64,000 nucleotides of DNA from JBAZTO01 sp041661865 (GTDB lineage Bacteria; Planctomycetota; Phycisphaerae; SM23-33): contig JBAZTO010000007.1 in NCBI GenBank assembly GCA_041661865.1, positions 34,924-98,923 on the forward strand. The letters are read 5' to 3'. The first letter of the stretch is position 1; the number at the start of each line of letters is the position of its first letter. The notes under the pieces were generated by a model. That model saw nothing but the letters and a program-made list of their open reading frames with translations, was not told the origin of the DNA and searched no databases. The translations under genes and the position numbers were made by a program. Below, in pieces: positions 12,871 to 20,896 of this stretch.

Positions 12871-14250
12871 CTACAGGAAAAATGCCGCCGGACCGGCACC
12901 CGTCGAGAAGAAGGCCGCCCGGGCCTGGCGCGAAGGGAACTGCCGGAAGTAACGGCCTGACCATTGGGCGAGCATCGCCTGCACATCACCGGCCCCGACC
13001 ATCGCCCAGACCGCCCCGCCAAAGCCCGCCCCGAACGCCGATGCAGCCAGAGCGCCGCAGTCCTCTGCACTGGCGACGAGGAAGTTGGTCTCGGCCACCT
13101 GGTTGCCCAGCAACTGGTCGGCCAACTGGTGCGACCGGCGCACGCAACGGCCAAACTCGGATAGATCGCCGCGGGCCAATGCGTCGCCGGCCTGCGGGAT
13201 GATCTCCAGGCTCTCAGCCGCGAATTGCTCGGCCCGGCGGGCCAGTTGCTCCGGCGTAAAGGACGCGCACGAGGCCCCGGCAAGCGCCTTCTGGATCGCC
13301 GCCGCATCGCCGGCGCCGGCAGCGGCCGCCGCCAAGTGCGCATCATTCCGGCCGGTGGCGCGATTCCACGCCTCGACGGCCGCCCTGGCCAGGCCGGAAA
13401 CCGCGTTGTACTTCTCCAACGCCGCGCCGGTTTTTTCGGCGGCCACTCCACTGCTGGCAACGGCCAGGACATGACCCTCCGGCAGAGCAATGGCCCGCTC
13501 GAAGCGGATAGGACAGTAGGAGTATTGGCTCAGCCGCCCGGACTGGCAGCACAGAATCGCGGTGTGATCCCCGCTGCCGCCGAAGGTTCCCACGCCGCGG
13601 TCGCCCGCCAAATCGCGGAAGCTCTGGCCGTTCTCGACGGTGCCGAGGTAGCCGGCCAGGTCTTCGCCGCTGGATATGTTCCGCTGGTATTCCTCGCGGC
13701 CGCTCAGATCATTCACGGCCGATATGGCCAGGAAAAAGGCGACGATCATCGCGCTGGAGCTGCTCATTCCCGCCGCCATCGGCAGGTCGCTGGCGAAGAC
13801 AATGTCCGCGCCGGCCAGCGGTGGCTGAAAGTTCCGTGCGATCCGCCGCGCAGCCGTCATCGGGTAGTTGCACCACTGGCCTATGGGCGGAACAAGTTCG
13901 CCGGAGAGATCGAATTGGGCGGCGGAACCGCCCTCGGCCGGCACGATCCGCATGCGGCGGTCCGCGCGTCGCCGCGCGATCAGACAGAATCCATATTCCG
14001 CCGCCATGAGCAGGCTCCGCCCGCCGGCGTAGTCGGTGTGTTTGCCCAGGACTTCCACGCGCCCGGGGACGTAGAAGGCGAATACTTGCGCCCCAGCCTC
14101 ACCACCCAGTTCGGCCATCTTCTGCTGACACTGCTGGAAGAGCCTGGCCTTGGGCGCTGCGGCCGCGGCACTCAGGCCCCGGCCGACCAGGCGATCCGTC
14201 AACTTTCGGGCATCCTCCAGCAGGCCGGGCTCAATGGCGTGGGCCTTCAC
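12871..14250 (-). CDS. GHMP-family sugar kinase, galactokinase-like
   Basis: Phosphorylates a sugar at C1 using ATP, as galactokinase does. From GTG 14250 the product has 459 residues. Residues 62-77 read PGRVEVLGKHTDYAGG, the sugar-binding galactokinase signature. The ATP-binding GHMP motif follows as LPMAAGMSSSSAM, and the C-terminal glycine motif as GAGFGGAVWAMV. GTG 14250 is chosen because GGAGGT lies 6 bases ahead and its start overlaps the stop of the nucleotidyltransferase (GTGA), a coupled arrangement. The residue pattern supports galactose or an N-acetylhexosamine; with the deacetylase/deaminase upstream in the operon an amino sugar is as likely as galactose. Confidence 0.85.
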   Translation of the reverse strand: MKAHAIEPGLLEDARKLTDRLVGRGLSAAAAAPKARLFQQCQQKMAELGGEAGAQVFAFYVPGRVEVLGKHTDYAGGRSLLMAAEYGFCLIARRRADRRMRIVPAEGGSAAQFDLSGELVPPIGQWCNYPMTAARRIARNFQPPLAGADIVFASDLPMAAGMSSSSAMIVAFFLAISAVNDLSGREEYQRNISSGEDLAGYLGTVENGQSFRDLAGDRGVGTFGGSGDHTAILCCQSGRLSQYSYCPIRFERAIALPEGHVLAVASSGVAAEKTGAALEKYNAVSGLARAAVEAWNRATGRNDAHLAAAAAGAGDAAAIQKALAGASCASFTPEQLARRAEQFAAESLEIIPQAGDALARGDLSEFGRCVRRSHQLADQLLGNQVAETNFLVASAEDCGALAASAFGAGFGGAVWAMVGAGDVQAMLAQWSGRYFRQFPSRQARAAFFSTGAGPAAFFL

Positions 14251-15065
14251 AGGTTGACCTCCATGCCGGCCAGGCTGGCCTTGACCGCGGCGATGTCCGA
14301 GCGGCTGGACAGGTCCAGCACCGGCAGGTTGAAGGGCAGGACGCGAAAACTCTCGCCGAGGCGGTCGATGGCGTACTGCACCGCGTCGGGAATTTCCAGC
14401 TCGCCGCGCGGCGAGGGCTTGATGCTGCCGGCGGCCCGGAAGATCGCCGGGCCGAACATCCAGCAGTTCATGCTCACGCACACCGGCTGGGCCAGCGTGG
14501 CCAGGGTAGCCGGGTCGGGCTTTTCGATGATCCGCACAAGTCGCCCGGCGGAATCGGCCTGCACGACGGCAAACTTGGCCAGGCGATCGGCGGGGATATT
14601 TCCGCCGGCGAGCAGGCCCTCTACCTGGAAGGCCGCCAGGCCGCTGCAGCCCAGCGCCCGCAAGGCCGCCGTGGCCTGGACAGGATAGAAGTTGTCGGAA
14701 TTGAGGACCAGGACCGGCTCGCCCGCGGCAAAGCTCTCCGCGGCCAGTACCGCGTCGGCTGTGCCGAGGGGCTTTTCCTGGATCGCGAACTCGACACTGA
14801 TCCGCCGCGTCGGCAGCTTGCCGTAGTAGTCGCGGACGATCTGGTGCTCCGGCCCGATCACCAGGCACGCGCGGCGATAGCCGGCATCGGCCAGGGATGA
14901 CAGGACATAGTCCAGGAACGGCCGGCCGATGGGGATCATGGCCTTGACGCCGCTATCGGCGACGGCAGACTCCTGCCGGCTCAGGCCCGCCGCCGCATCG
15001 GCCTTCCGCATCCGCGTGCCCAGCCCGCGGGCCAGGATCACCGCTTTGTCCGTTGCGCCGCTCAT
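14247..15065 (-). CDS. Sugar-1-phosphate nucleotidyltransferase-like protein
   Basis: A 272-residue nucleotidyltransferase of the GlmU/RfbA-like fold that would join NTP with a sugar 1-phosphate. The N-terminus carries LARGLGTRMRK, the NTP-binding signature in slightly altered form, then KAMIPIGRPFLDYVL. The metal-binding acidic position is in VLVLNSDNFYPV, and the substrate loop is in IIEKPDPATL. There is no acyltransferase beta-helix domain, so it is not GlmU. ATG 15065 overlaps the upstream stop by 4 bases (ATGA), and the 3' end overlaps the kinase start by 4 bases, so the kinase product could be its substrate. The actual sugar is unknown. Confidence 0.85.
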   Translation of the reverse strand: MSGATDKAVILARGLGTRMRKADAAAGLSRQESAVADSGVKAMIPIGRPFLDYVLSSLADAGYRRACLVIGPEHQIVRDYYGKLPTRRISVEFAIQEKPLGTADAVLAAESFAAGEPVLVLNSDNFYPVQATAALRALGCSGLAAFQVEGLLAGGNIPADRLAKFAVVQADSAGRLVRIIEKPDPATLATLAQPVCVSMNCWMFGPAIFRAAGSIKPSPRGELEIPDAVQYAIDRLGESFRVLPFNLPVLDLSSRSDIAAVKASLAGMEVNL

Positions 15066-16924
15066 CTCCGTATCGCCGCCGACCCTCTGACGAACGCCTC
15101 CACGCCGTGATACTCGGGCAGGCCCAGCTTGTCGTAGACCGCCGCGGTGTTGCGGTTGCGGTCCTCGGCCCGCTGCCAGAACTCCCGGGTGTCGTCGGAG
15201 CCCGGGAACATCGCCCGATCCTTTTGGCTCTCGTGACGGAAGATCGCATGCCGCTTGTGGTAGAGCTCGTTGGGGCTGACCGGCACGGCCATGTCGACCT
15301 CGTAAGGCTCCCACTCCTGCCAGGCCCCGCGGTATTGCCACACCACCGGAAGTTGGCCTGTTTCTTGGTGGTATTGCTTCAACGCCGCCTCGACCGCCTC
15401 CAGGCACATCCGGTGCGTGCCGTGCGGGTCGGACAAGTCCCCAGCCGTGAAGACGATGTCCGGTTTGACGGTCATCAACAGATCCAGCACGATCGCCACA
15501 TCCTTGTCGGTGATGGGCAACTTGGCCACCAGCCCGGTCTGGTAGAAGGGCAGGTCCAGGAAGTGGCAGTTCTCTTTCTGCACGCCGCAAAATCCGGCGG
15601 CCGAGAGGGCCTCGGTGCGGCGAATGAGCGTCTTGACGGCCTGGACCTCGGCGCTGTCGATCGAGGCGGGCAGCTTGTGCCGCAGGAACTGCTCGATATG
15701 CTCGTCGATGACGGCGGTCTGCTCGGTCGCCAGGCCGAAAATGCGATTGAACTCGCGAACAAACTCGGCGAACCGCAGCACGTTGTGGTCGAAAACCGCG
15801 ATATTGCCGGAGGTCTGGTAGGCGGTGTGAACCTCGTGGCCCTGCTCGCAGAGCCGCTGGAGCGTGGCGCCCATGCTGATCACGTCGTCGTCGGGATGCG
15901 GGCTGAAGACAACGATCTTCTTGCCCGCTTCCTTGCCGGCCGGCCAGCCGGTGATGGTGTTCATCATCCGTTTGAAGACTTCCAGGTTGACGTCATACGC
16001 CCGTCCGCGGACAGCCAGCAGTTCGGAAAGGTGATTCTCGGCGTAGTCCTCGTCCGTGAGCGAGAGGATGGTCTTGCCCAGCTTGAGCGACAGACAGATC
16101 ACCGCCTTGCGGGTCAGCGCCTCGTCCCACTGACACGAGCCGACCAGCCACGGCGTCGCGCAGCGCGTGAGCATGGCCGCGGCCGAGGCGTCCAGGTAGA
16201 AACGCGCATCGTGGTGGGCCTGGAGGAAGCTGGCCGCCACCGAACGATCCATCTCCCCTTCGACGGCCCGCGCGATGACCGGCGCCTTGTGCTCGCCGAA
16301 GGCCAGCAGGCAGATGCAGCGGGCCTGGAGGATGGTGCCCACGCCCATCGTGATGGCTTGCTTGGGCACGTTCTCCTCGCCGAAGAAGTCAGACGCGGCG
16401 TCCATGCGGGTCACGCGGTCGAGGTGAACGCTGCGCGTGATGCTGTCGCGCGGCGAGCCGGGCTCGTTGAAGCCGATGTGCCCGGTCCGCCCGATGCCGA
16501 GAACCTGCAAGTCGATCCCGCCGGCATCCTGAATGGCCTGCTCATACTGGCGGCAGAAGTCATCGACCTGCCCGGAGGCCAGGGTGCCGTCGGGAATATG
16601 AATATTGGAGCGGGGAATGTTCACGTGGTCCAGGAAGTTCTCGTGCATCCAGCGGTGGTAGCTCTGGATGGCCTCGCGAGCCATGGGCCAGTATTCGTCG
16701 AGGTTGAAAGTCACCACGTTGGAAAAGTCCAGGCCCTCGGCACGGTGCAGCCGAATCAACTCGCGGTAGACCCCGATGGGCGTGTGGCCGGTGGCCAGGC
16801 CCAGCACGGCAGAGCGGCCCTCCCGGGCTCGCTGGCGGATCAATTCCGCGATCCGCCCCGCAACGGCCCGACATGCTTCCTGCGAATTATCGAAGATCGA
16901 AACGGGCACTCGTTCGTCTGACAT
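15062..16924 (-). CDS. Glucosamine-6-phosphate deaminase/PIG-L deacetylase fusion
   Basis: A 620-residue two-domain enzyme. Residues 1-265 match NagB: LGLATGHTP phosphate loop, FNLDEYWPM with the proton-transfer Asp76, and GIGRTGHIGFNEP with His149 and Glu154. The catalytic aspartate before GHI (Asp141 in E. coli NagB) is Thr147 here. Residues about 335-600 form a PIG-L/LmbE zinc deacetylase with SPHPDDD (343 on) and a second ligand in DPHGTHR. Together they could deacetylate and deaminate an amino sugar. ATG 16924 is chosen over 16939 because AGGAAGGA lies 6 bases before it. It is the first gene of a chain with stop/start overlaps to the next two genes. Confidence 0.88.
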   Translation of the reverse strand: MSDERVPVSIFDNSQEACRAVAGRIAELIRQRAREGRSAVLGLATGHTPIGVYRELIRLHRAEGLDFSNVVTFNLDEYWPMAREAIQSYHRWMHENFLDHVNIPRSNIHIPDGTLASGQVDDFCRQYEQAIQDAGGIDLQVLGIGRTGHIGFNEPGSPRDSITRSVHLDRVTRMDAASDFFGEENVPKQAITMGVGTILQARCICLLAFGEHKAPVIARAVEGEMDRSVAASFLQAHHDARFYLDASAAAMLTRCATPWLVGSCQWDEALTRKAVICLSLKLGKTILSLTDEDYAENHLSELLAVRGRAYDVNLEVFKRMMNTITGWPAGKEAGKKIVVFSPHPDDDVISMGATLQRLCEQGHEVHTAYQTSGNIAVFDHNVLRFAEFVREFNRIFGLATEQTAVIDEHIEQFLRHKLPASIDSAEVQAVKTLIRRTEALSAAGFCGVQKENCHFLDLPFYQTGLVAKLPITDKDVAIVLDLLMTVKPDIVFTAGDLSDPHGTHRMCLEAVEAALKQYHQETGQLPVVWQYRGAWQEWEPYEVDMAVPVSPNELYHKRHAIFRHESQKDRAMFPGSDDTREFWQRAEDRNRNTAAVYDKLGLPEYHGVEAFVRGSAAIRR

Positions 16925-17012
16925 CGTGTCCTTCCTCATCTAGAGCGACACTAATTAATGGCCTGCAGGCGGCATCCGGGAACAACTCCCCAACCAAACA
17001 GGCTACCGACAA

Positions 17013-17040
17013 CTGGCCACCGGCTACTGGCCACCGGCTA
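17013..17040. repeat. Tandem 14-base direct repeat
   Basis: CTGGCCACCGGCTA occurs twice with no gap (17013-17026 and 17027-17040) between the URO-D protein stop and the NagB/PIG-L start. It looks like a slippage duplication; no function is apparent. Confidence 0.7.
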
Positions 17041-17047
17041 CTCGATC

Positions 17048-18130
17048 CTACTTCATCCCGAACATCTTCTCTTTCGTGTCCAGGTAATACAAATAGTATT
17101 CCGGCTTGACGTCCGGCGGGCAGCGGTGGTCGCAGAACGGGATGTACCCGCCGCGCTCCACCAGCGGCGCCAGGGTCTTGAGGTAGGCCTGGATCGCCTC
17201 GGGCCCGGCGCGGAGGACCAGCTTGTCCACCCCGCCCATGATCCGCAGATCCTTGCCGTACTGGTTGAGCAACTCGGCCGGGTGCGCACAGCCGTTGACC
17301 TCGAAGGGGAAGAGACAGTTGATGCCGCCTTCCAGGAAGTACGGCAAGATCGGCCGAACGTCGCCGTCGCAGTCGGTGTACCACAGGTCGATGCCGTGGG
17401 CGTGCAGTCGCTTGCTGATCCGCTTGTAGCGCGGCATGACCACGTTCTTGAAGAAGTCCACCGAGACGATGGGCCCGTTCTTGAAGCAGATATCCTCCCA
17501 GCCGCTGGCATAGTCGAAGTCAATATGCCCCAGCACCTGGTCGAGGTACTTCTCCACCAACTGGCAGGCCGTCTCGACCATGTCCTCGACCATGTCGGGA
17601 TAGTCGAAACATGCGTAGGCCAGGCCCTCGAAGGTCAGCATGTCGCGCACGCGGCCAATCATCGATCCGCAGTAGACGCCCAGGGGGTAATCCCGGGTGG
17701 GCGGATGCGCCTTCTTCAGGGACTCCACATCCACGATGCGGGCCGGATCGTCCAGCCGCATCCGCTCGGCCTTGACACGCTTCCAGTCGTCGGGAGTGGT
17801 GATCGAGGATTTCACGAAATGCGGGATCGTCTCGTGGCCGTCCTTGGGCACCTCGGCCAGCAACCCGTCGCCGTTCATGATGGTCCGGGTGGTGGCCGTT
17901 TCCGAAACAACCTCCCGCGCGAAGGCTGGGGACATCCAAATGCAGCCGCCGGCGGTCGCGATTCGGTCAAAATTAAAGAACCGGTCGGCCTCATAATCGT
18001 TCTTGATGCCGTTCTCAACGAACATCGGCCATTCCGTGTAATTCTCCGACCAGTAGCCAAACTCCATGTTGAAGCAGCGGTCGATGGGCTTGTAGTGCAT
18101 CTGGTTGTTGAACCGCTGGCGGTCGTTCAT
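17048..18130 (-). CDS. URO-D superfamily protein (methyltransferase-like, not HemE)
   Basis: A TIM-barrel protein of the uroporphyrinogen decarboxylase superfamily, 360 residues from ATG 18130. The N-terminus (MNDRQRFNNQMHYKPIDRCF) matches non-haem family members that start with an RERF...KPVDR pattern. The porphyrin-binding signature of true HemE (PVWLMRQAGRY-type) is absent, so haem synthesis is unlikely. A His/Cys cluster near the C-terminus (IPFCDHRCPP) resembles the zinc site of corrinoid-linked methyltransferases such as MtaA and CmuA. An earlier ATG at 18169 also has a good AAAGGAGA and would add 13 residues. It precedes the amino-sugar operon on the same strand. Substrate unknown. Confidence 0.8.
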   Translation of the reverse strand: MNDRQRFNNQMHYKPIDRCFNMEFGYWSENYTEWPMFVENGIKNDYEADRFFNFDRIATAGGCIWMSPAFAREVVSETATTRTIMNGDGLLAEVPKDGHETIPHFVKSSITTPDDWKRVKAERMRLDDPARIVDVESLKKAHPPTRDYPLGVYCGSMIGRVRDMLTFEGLAYACFDYPDMVEDMVETACQLVEKYLDQVLGHIDFDYASGWEDICFKNGPIVSVDFFKNVVMPRYKRISKRLHAHGIDLWYTDCDGDVRPILPYFLEGGINCLFPFEVNGCAHPAELLNQYGKDLRIMGGVDKLVLRAGPEAIQAYLKTLAPLVERGGYIPFCDHRCPPDVKPEYYLYYLDTKEKMFGMK

Positions 18131-18291
18131 CGCACCCTTCCATTTCGGGCGGCACGGCGTAATGGCCATTTCCCTGTCTCCTTTATCTGGGATACGACGT
18201 TGGGGCATTTTACAGGAGCGCCCCGCCCATTGGTAGAGCAGAGACAACCATACAAGCCGCAACCCTCTCCGTTTTCCCGCCGATGATCGCC

Positions 18292-18320
18292 TTGACTTGC
18301 GCACGACCCTCGCATACACT
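18292..18320 (+). promoter_or_regulatory. Sigma70-type promoter of typA
   Basis: TTGACT (18292-18297) and TACACT (18315-18320) are separated by exactly 17 bases, both close to consensus. Transcription would start near 18327, giving a leader of about 200 bases before typA. It lies in a divergent gap facing the URO-D protein gene. Confidence 0.75.
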
Positions 18321-18389
18321 ATAGGGCTTGATTATGAGTCTTCATGTGACCCCTGACATCCTGATGCGATCATTGGCCGCCAAGGCCGA

Positions 18390-18439
18390 TTCGCAACGCC
18401 TGATCTTCGGGCGATCCTTCGCTTCCGGCCGGTTGCGAA
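18390..18439 (+). other. Stem-loop in the typA leader
   Basis: TTCGCAAC (18390-18397) pairs perfectly with GTTGCGAA (18432-18439), enclosing a region that can form an inner GATC-type hairpin. It sits in the predicted 200-base 5' leader of typA. No known riboswitch is recognised. Confidence 0.4.
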
Positions 18440-18530
18440 GTCGCTCCCGCTTTCGGCGTCGGGCCCGTTAAGGCCGCGACGACCGTCTCCCGTTGTCTAC
18501 CCGTAGTATTCCTCAGTCAAGAGAGTACCC

Positions 18531-20390
18531 ATGACACGCCAAGACATTCGCAATGTAGCCATTATCGCCCACGTTGACCACGGCAAGACCACGCTGGTCG
18601 ACCAGCTCCTTCGCCAGAGCGGCCAGTTCCGCACCGGCGAACTCAAGGGCGAGTGCATCCTCGACTCCAACCCGCTCGAACGCGAGCGCGGCATCACCAT
18701 CCTGGCCAAGAACTGCGCCATCCAGTACACCGACCGCGACGGACACGATTACCACATCAACATCGTCGACACCCCCGGCCACGCCGATTTCTCCGGCGAG
18801 GTCGAGCGCGTGCTGAAGATGGCCGACGGTGTGCTGCTGCTGGTCGACGCGGCCGAGGGCACCATGCCCCAGACGCGCTACGTGTTGAGCAAGGCCCTGC
18901 ACAACGGCCTCAAGCCCATCGTGGTCATCAACAAGATCGACCGGCCCGACGCCCGGCCGCAGGTGATCCTCAACCAGGTCTTCGACCTGCTGGTTGAGCT
19001 GGGCGCCCACGACCACGCCGAGGACTTCCCGGTCATCTACGCCTCCGGCCGCGCCGGCTGGGCGGTGGACGACCTGGACAAGATCCCCGCCGACAACACC
19101 GGCGACATCCACGCACTGTTTGACGCCATTATCAACCACGTCCCCGTGCCCGAGCTGGACCCCGCCGCCCCGCTTCAGATGCTGGTGACCACCATCGACT
19201 ACAGCGACTACGTCGGGCGAATCGGCGTGGGGCGCGTCTTTGCCGGAACGATTCACGCCGGCCAGGAGATCATCACCATCGACCGCCACGGCGAGCAGTT
19301 CAAGCAGAAGGTCTCGCAGCTCTTCCAGTTCGACGGCCTGGGCCGGCGCGAAGTCGACCAGATCGGCGCCGGCGACATCTGCGCCGTGGTGGGCCTGGCC
19401 AGGGTCGACATCGGCGACACGCTCTGCGACGTGGAAAACCCCGTGGCCCTGGACGCGGTGCTCGTCGACGAGCCCACGCTCCACATGAGCTTCCGCATCA
19501 ACGACGGCCCCCTGGCCGGCAAGGAAGGCAAATACGTCACCAGCCGCCATCTTCGCGAGCGCCTCGAGAAGGAACTGCAGTCCAACGTGGCCTTGCGGGT
19601 TTCCTTCGGCGAGAGCAACGACGTGGAATTCGACGTCGCCGGGCGCGGCCTGATGCACCTGGGCATCCTGCTGGAGAACATGCGCCGCGAGGGCTTCGAG
19701 CTGTGCGTGGGCAAGCCCACCGTGATCTACAAGCAGGAGCATGGCCAGTGGATGGAACCGGCGGAGATGCTGGTGATCGACGTGCCGACCGACATGATCG
19801 GCCCAGCCATGCAGTTGCTGGGCGACCGCCGCGCCGAACTGATCAAGATGGAGACTGCAGGCCCGCGAACCCAGATGGACTTCACGATTCCCGCCCGCGG
19901 CCTCATCGGCCTGCGCACGCGCATGCTGACGGCCACCAAGGGCGAGGCCATCATGCACCACCGCTTCCACCGCTACGTGGAGCGGGCCGGCGATATCCCC
20001 GGACGCAAGAACGGCGTGATGATCGCTACCGAGACCGGCCAGGTGACCGCCTGGGCGCTGGACCAGTTGGCCGACCGCGGCAGCATGTTCGTCGAGCCGG
20101 GCGACCAGGTCTACGTCGGCCAGGTCATCGGCGAGCACTGCAAGGACAATGACATCACCGTCAACATTGCCAAGCTCAAGAAGCTGAGCAACATGCGGTC
20201 CTCCGGCAAGGACACCACCGTCGTGCTCAAGCCGGCCCGCAAGATGTCGCTGGAGGCGGCGCTGGAGTACATCGAGGACGACGAACTGGTGGAAATCACC
20301 CCCCAGTCGATCCGCATCCGCAAGCGTGGCCTGACCGAGGCCGACCGCAAGCGAAGCACCCGCAAGCTGGCGGCCTCCGCGGCGGAATAG
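18531..20390 (+). CDS. typA: Translational GTPase TypA/BipA
   Basis: A ribosome-binding GTPase involved in ribosome assembly and stress adaptation. The 619-residue product has the normal length. The G-domain motifs are all present: AHVDHGKTTL near residue 13 (G1), RERGITI (G2), DTPGHADF (G3) and NKIDRP (G4). These are followed by the beta-barrel domain, EF-G-like domains III and V, and the C-terminal domain (LIGLRTRMLTATKGEA). ATG 18531 follows a weak AAGAGAG sequence and begins MTRQDIRNVAIIAHVDH, as in the family. It has its own promoter at 18292-18320. Confidence 0.97.
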   Translation: MTRQDIRNVAIIAHVDHGKTTLVDQLLRQSGQFRTGELKGECILDSNPLERERGITILAKNCAIQYTDRDGHDYHINIVDTPGHADFSGEVERVLKMADGVLLLVDAAEGTMPQTRYVLSKALHNGLKPIVVINKIDRPDARPQVILNQVFDLLVELGAHDHAEDFPVIYASGRAGWAVDDLDKIPADNTGDIHALFDAIINHVPVPELDPAAPLQMLVTTIDYSDYVGRIGVGRVFAGTIHAGQEIITIDRHGEQFKQKVSQLFQFDGLGRREVDQIGAGDICAVVGLARVDIGDTLCDVENPVALDAVLVDEPTLHMSFRINDGPLAGKEGKYVTSRHLRERLEKELQSNVALRVSFGESNDVEFDVAGRGLMHLGILLENMRREGFELCVGKPTVIYKQEHGQWMEPAEMLVIDVPTDMIGPAMQLLGDRRAELIKMETAGPRTQMDFTIPARGLIGLRTRMLTATKGEAIMHHRFHRYVERAGDIPGRKNGVMIATETGQVTAWALDQLADRGSMFVEPGDQVYVGQVIGEHCKDNDITVNIAKLKKLSNMRSSGKDTTVVLKPARKMSLEAALEYIEDDELVEITPQSIRIRKRGLTEADRKRSTRKLAASAAE

Positions 20391-20459
20391 GAACTCCGCC
20401 GCGCGGCTGCTTCGCCGCCCAGCGATTACATTGAGGTCCGCAGGACCGTTCAGAACTTA

Positions 20460-20587
20460 GCCGGGGGCCGTGAGGCCCCGGAAGGCGTCCTGTTTGTCGC
20501 TCAAGCCCCAGCGGGGCGAAAAAATTCTGCCGGCCCGTCGGGCCTGGTGTTCCTGGGGCCAGCCTCCGGGGCCTCACGGCCCCCGGC
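20460..20587. repeat. Structured palindromic element with 23-bp perfect arms
   Basis: The 23-base arm at 20460-20482 (GCCGGGGGCCGTGAGGCCCC then GGA) is the perfect reverse complement of 20565-20587. The 82-base interior holds two further hairpins, GCCCC/GGGGC near 20505-20517 and GGCCC/GGGCC near 20533-20545. The result is a multibranched cruciform or RNA fold just after typA. It may act as a terminator for typA or be a dispersed REP-type element. Confidence 0.75.
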
Positions 20588-20818
20588 CAAATCCTTCTCG
20601 GCCCTTCGGGCCTGCCGAAGTCCCGGCCTCTTCCCGTATCGCGCGGCGTAGCCCCAGCGCATGGGCTGCGCAACAATCACGACACGAAAAATGACGGCCG
20701 CGCGCCAGGCTTTGCGCGCTAATGATAGACGCTTGCCCTCGCCCACAATGAAAACGCGGTTTATTTCCCGTTTATGCCTCCGGCCAGGATCAGCAATATT
20801 GGCGCACAAATGTTGATT

Positions 20819-20834
20819 GTTCCACGTGGAACAT
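20819..20834. promoter_or_regulatory. parS-like centromere site (ParB-binding palindrome)
   Basis: TGTTCCACGTGGAACA is a perfect 16-base palindrome that fits the bacterial chromosomal parS consensus (TGTTnCACGTGnAACA) at every fixed position. It lies in a non-coding gap. parS sites generally cluster near the replication origin, so the window may be origin-proximal. No parA, parB or dnaA is in the window. Confidence 0.75.
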
Positions 20835-20896
20835 TTTGAGAACGATTCCCGGCAGCGATTCCGCGAGCCCCGTATTCCGGTATTCCGGTATTCCGG

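Larger units (their letters stand above)
20391..20896. other. Intergenic region with a large palindromic element and parS-like site
   Basis: No gene seen in this 506-base gap between typA (plus) and the MBL hydrolase (minus), which converge on it. It carries the 128-base inverted-repeat structure at 20460-20587 and the parS-like 16-mer at 20819-20834. Confidence 0.6.

Noticed and set aside
14251..14868. N-terminal extension of the GHMP kinase frame
   Set aside because: It overlaps the nucleotidyltransferase gene in another phase. GTG 14250 has GGAGGT and fits the family length.
15053..16921. 622-codon plus-strand frame opposite the NagB/PIG-L gene
   Set aside because: It is an antisense shadow of an enzyme whose motifs are clear on the minus strand.
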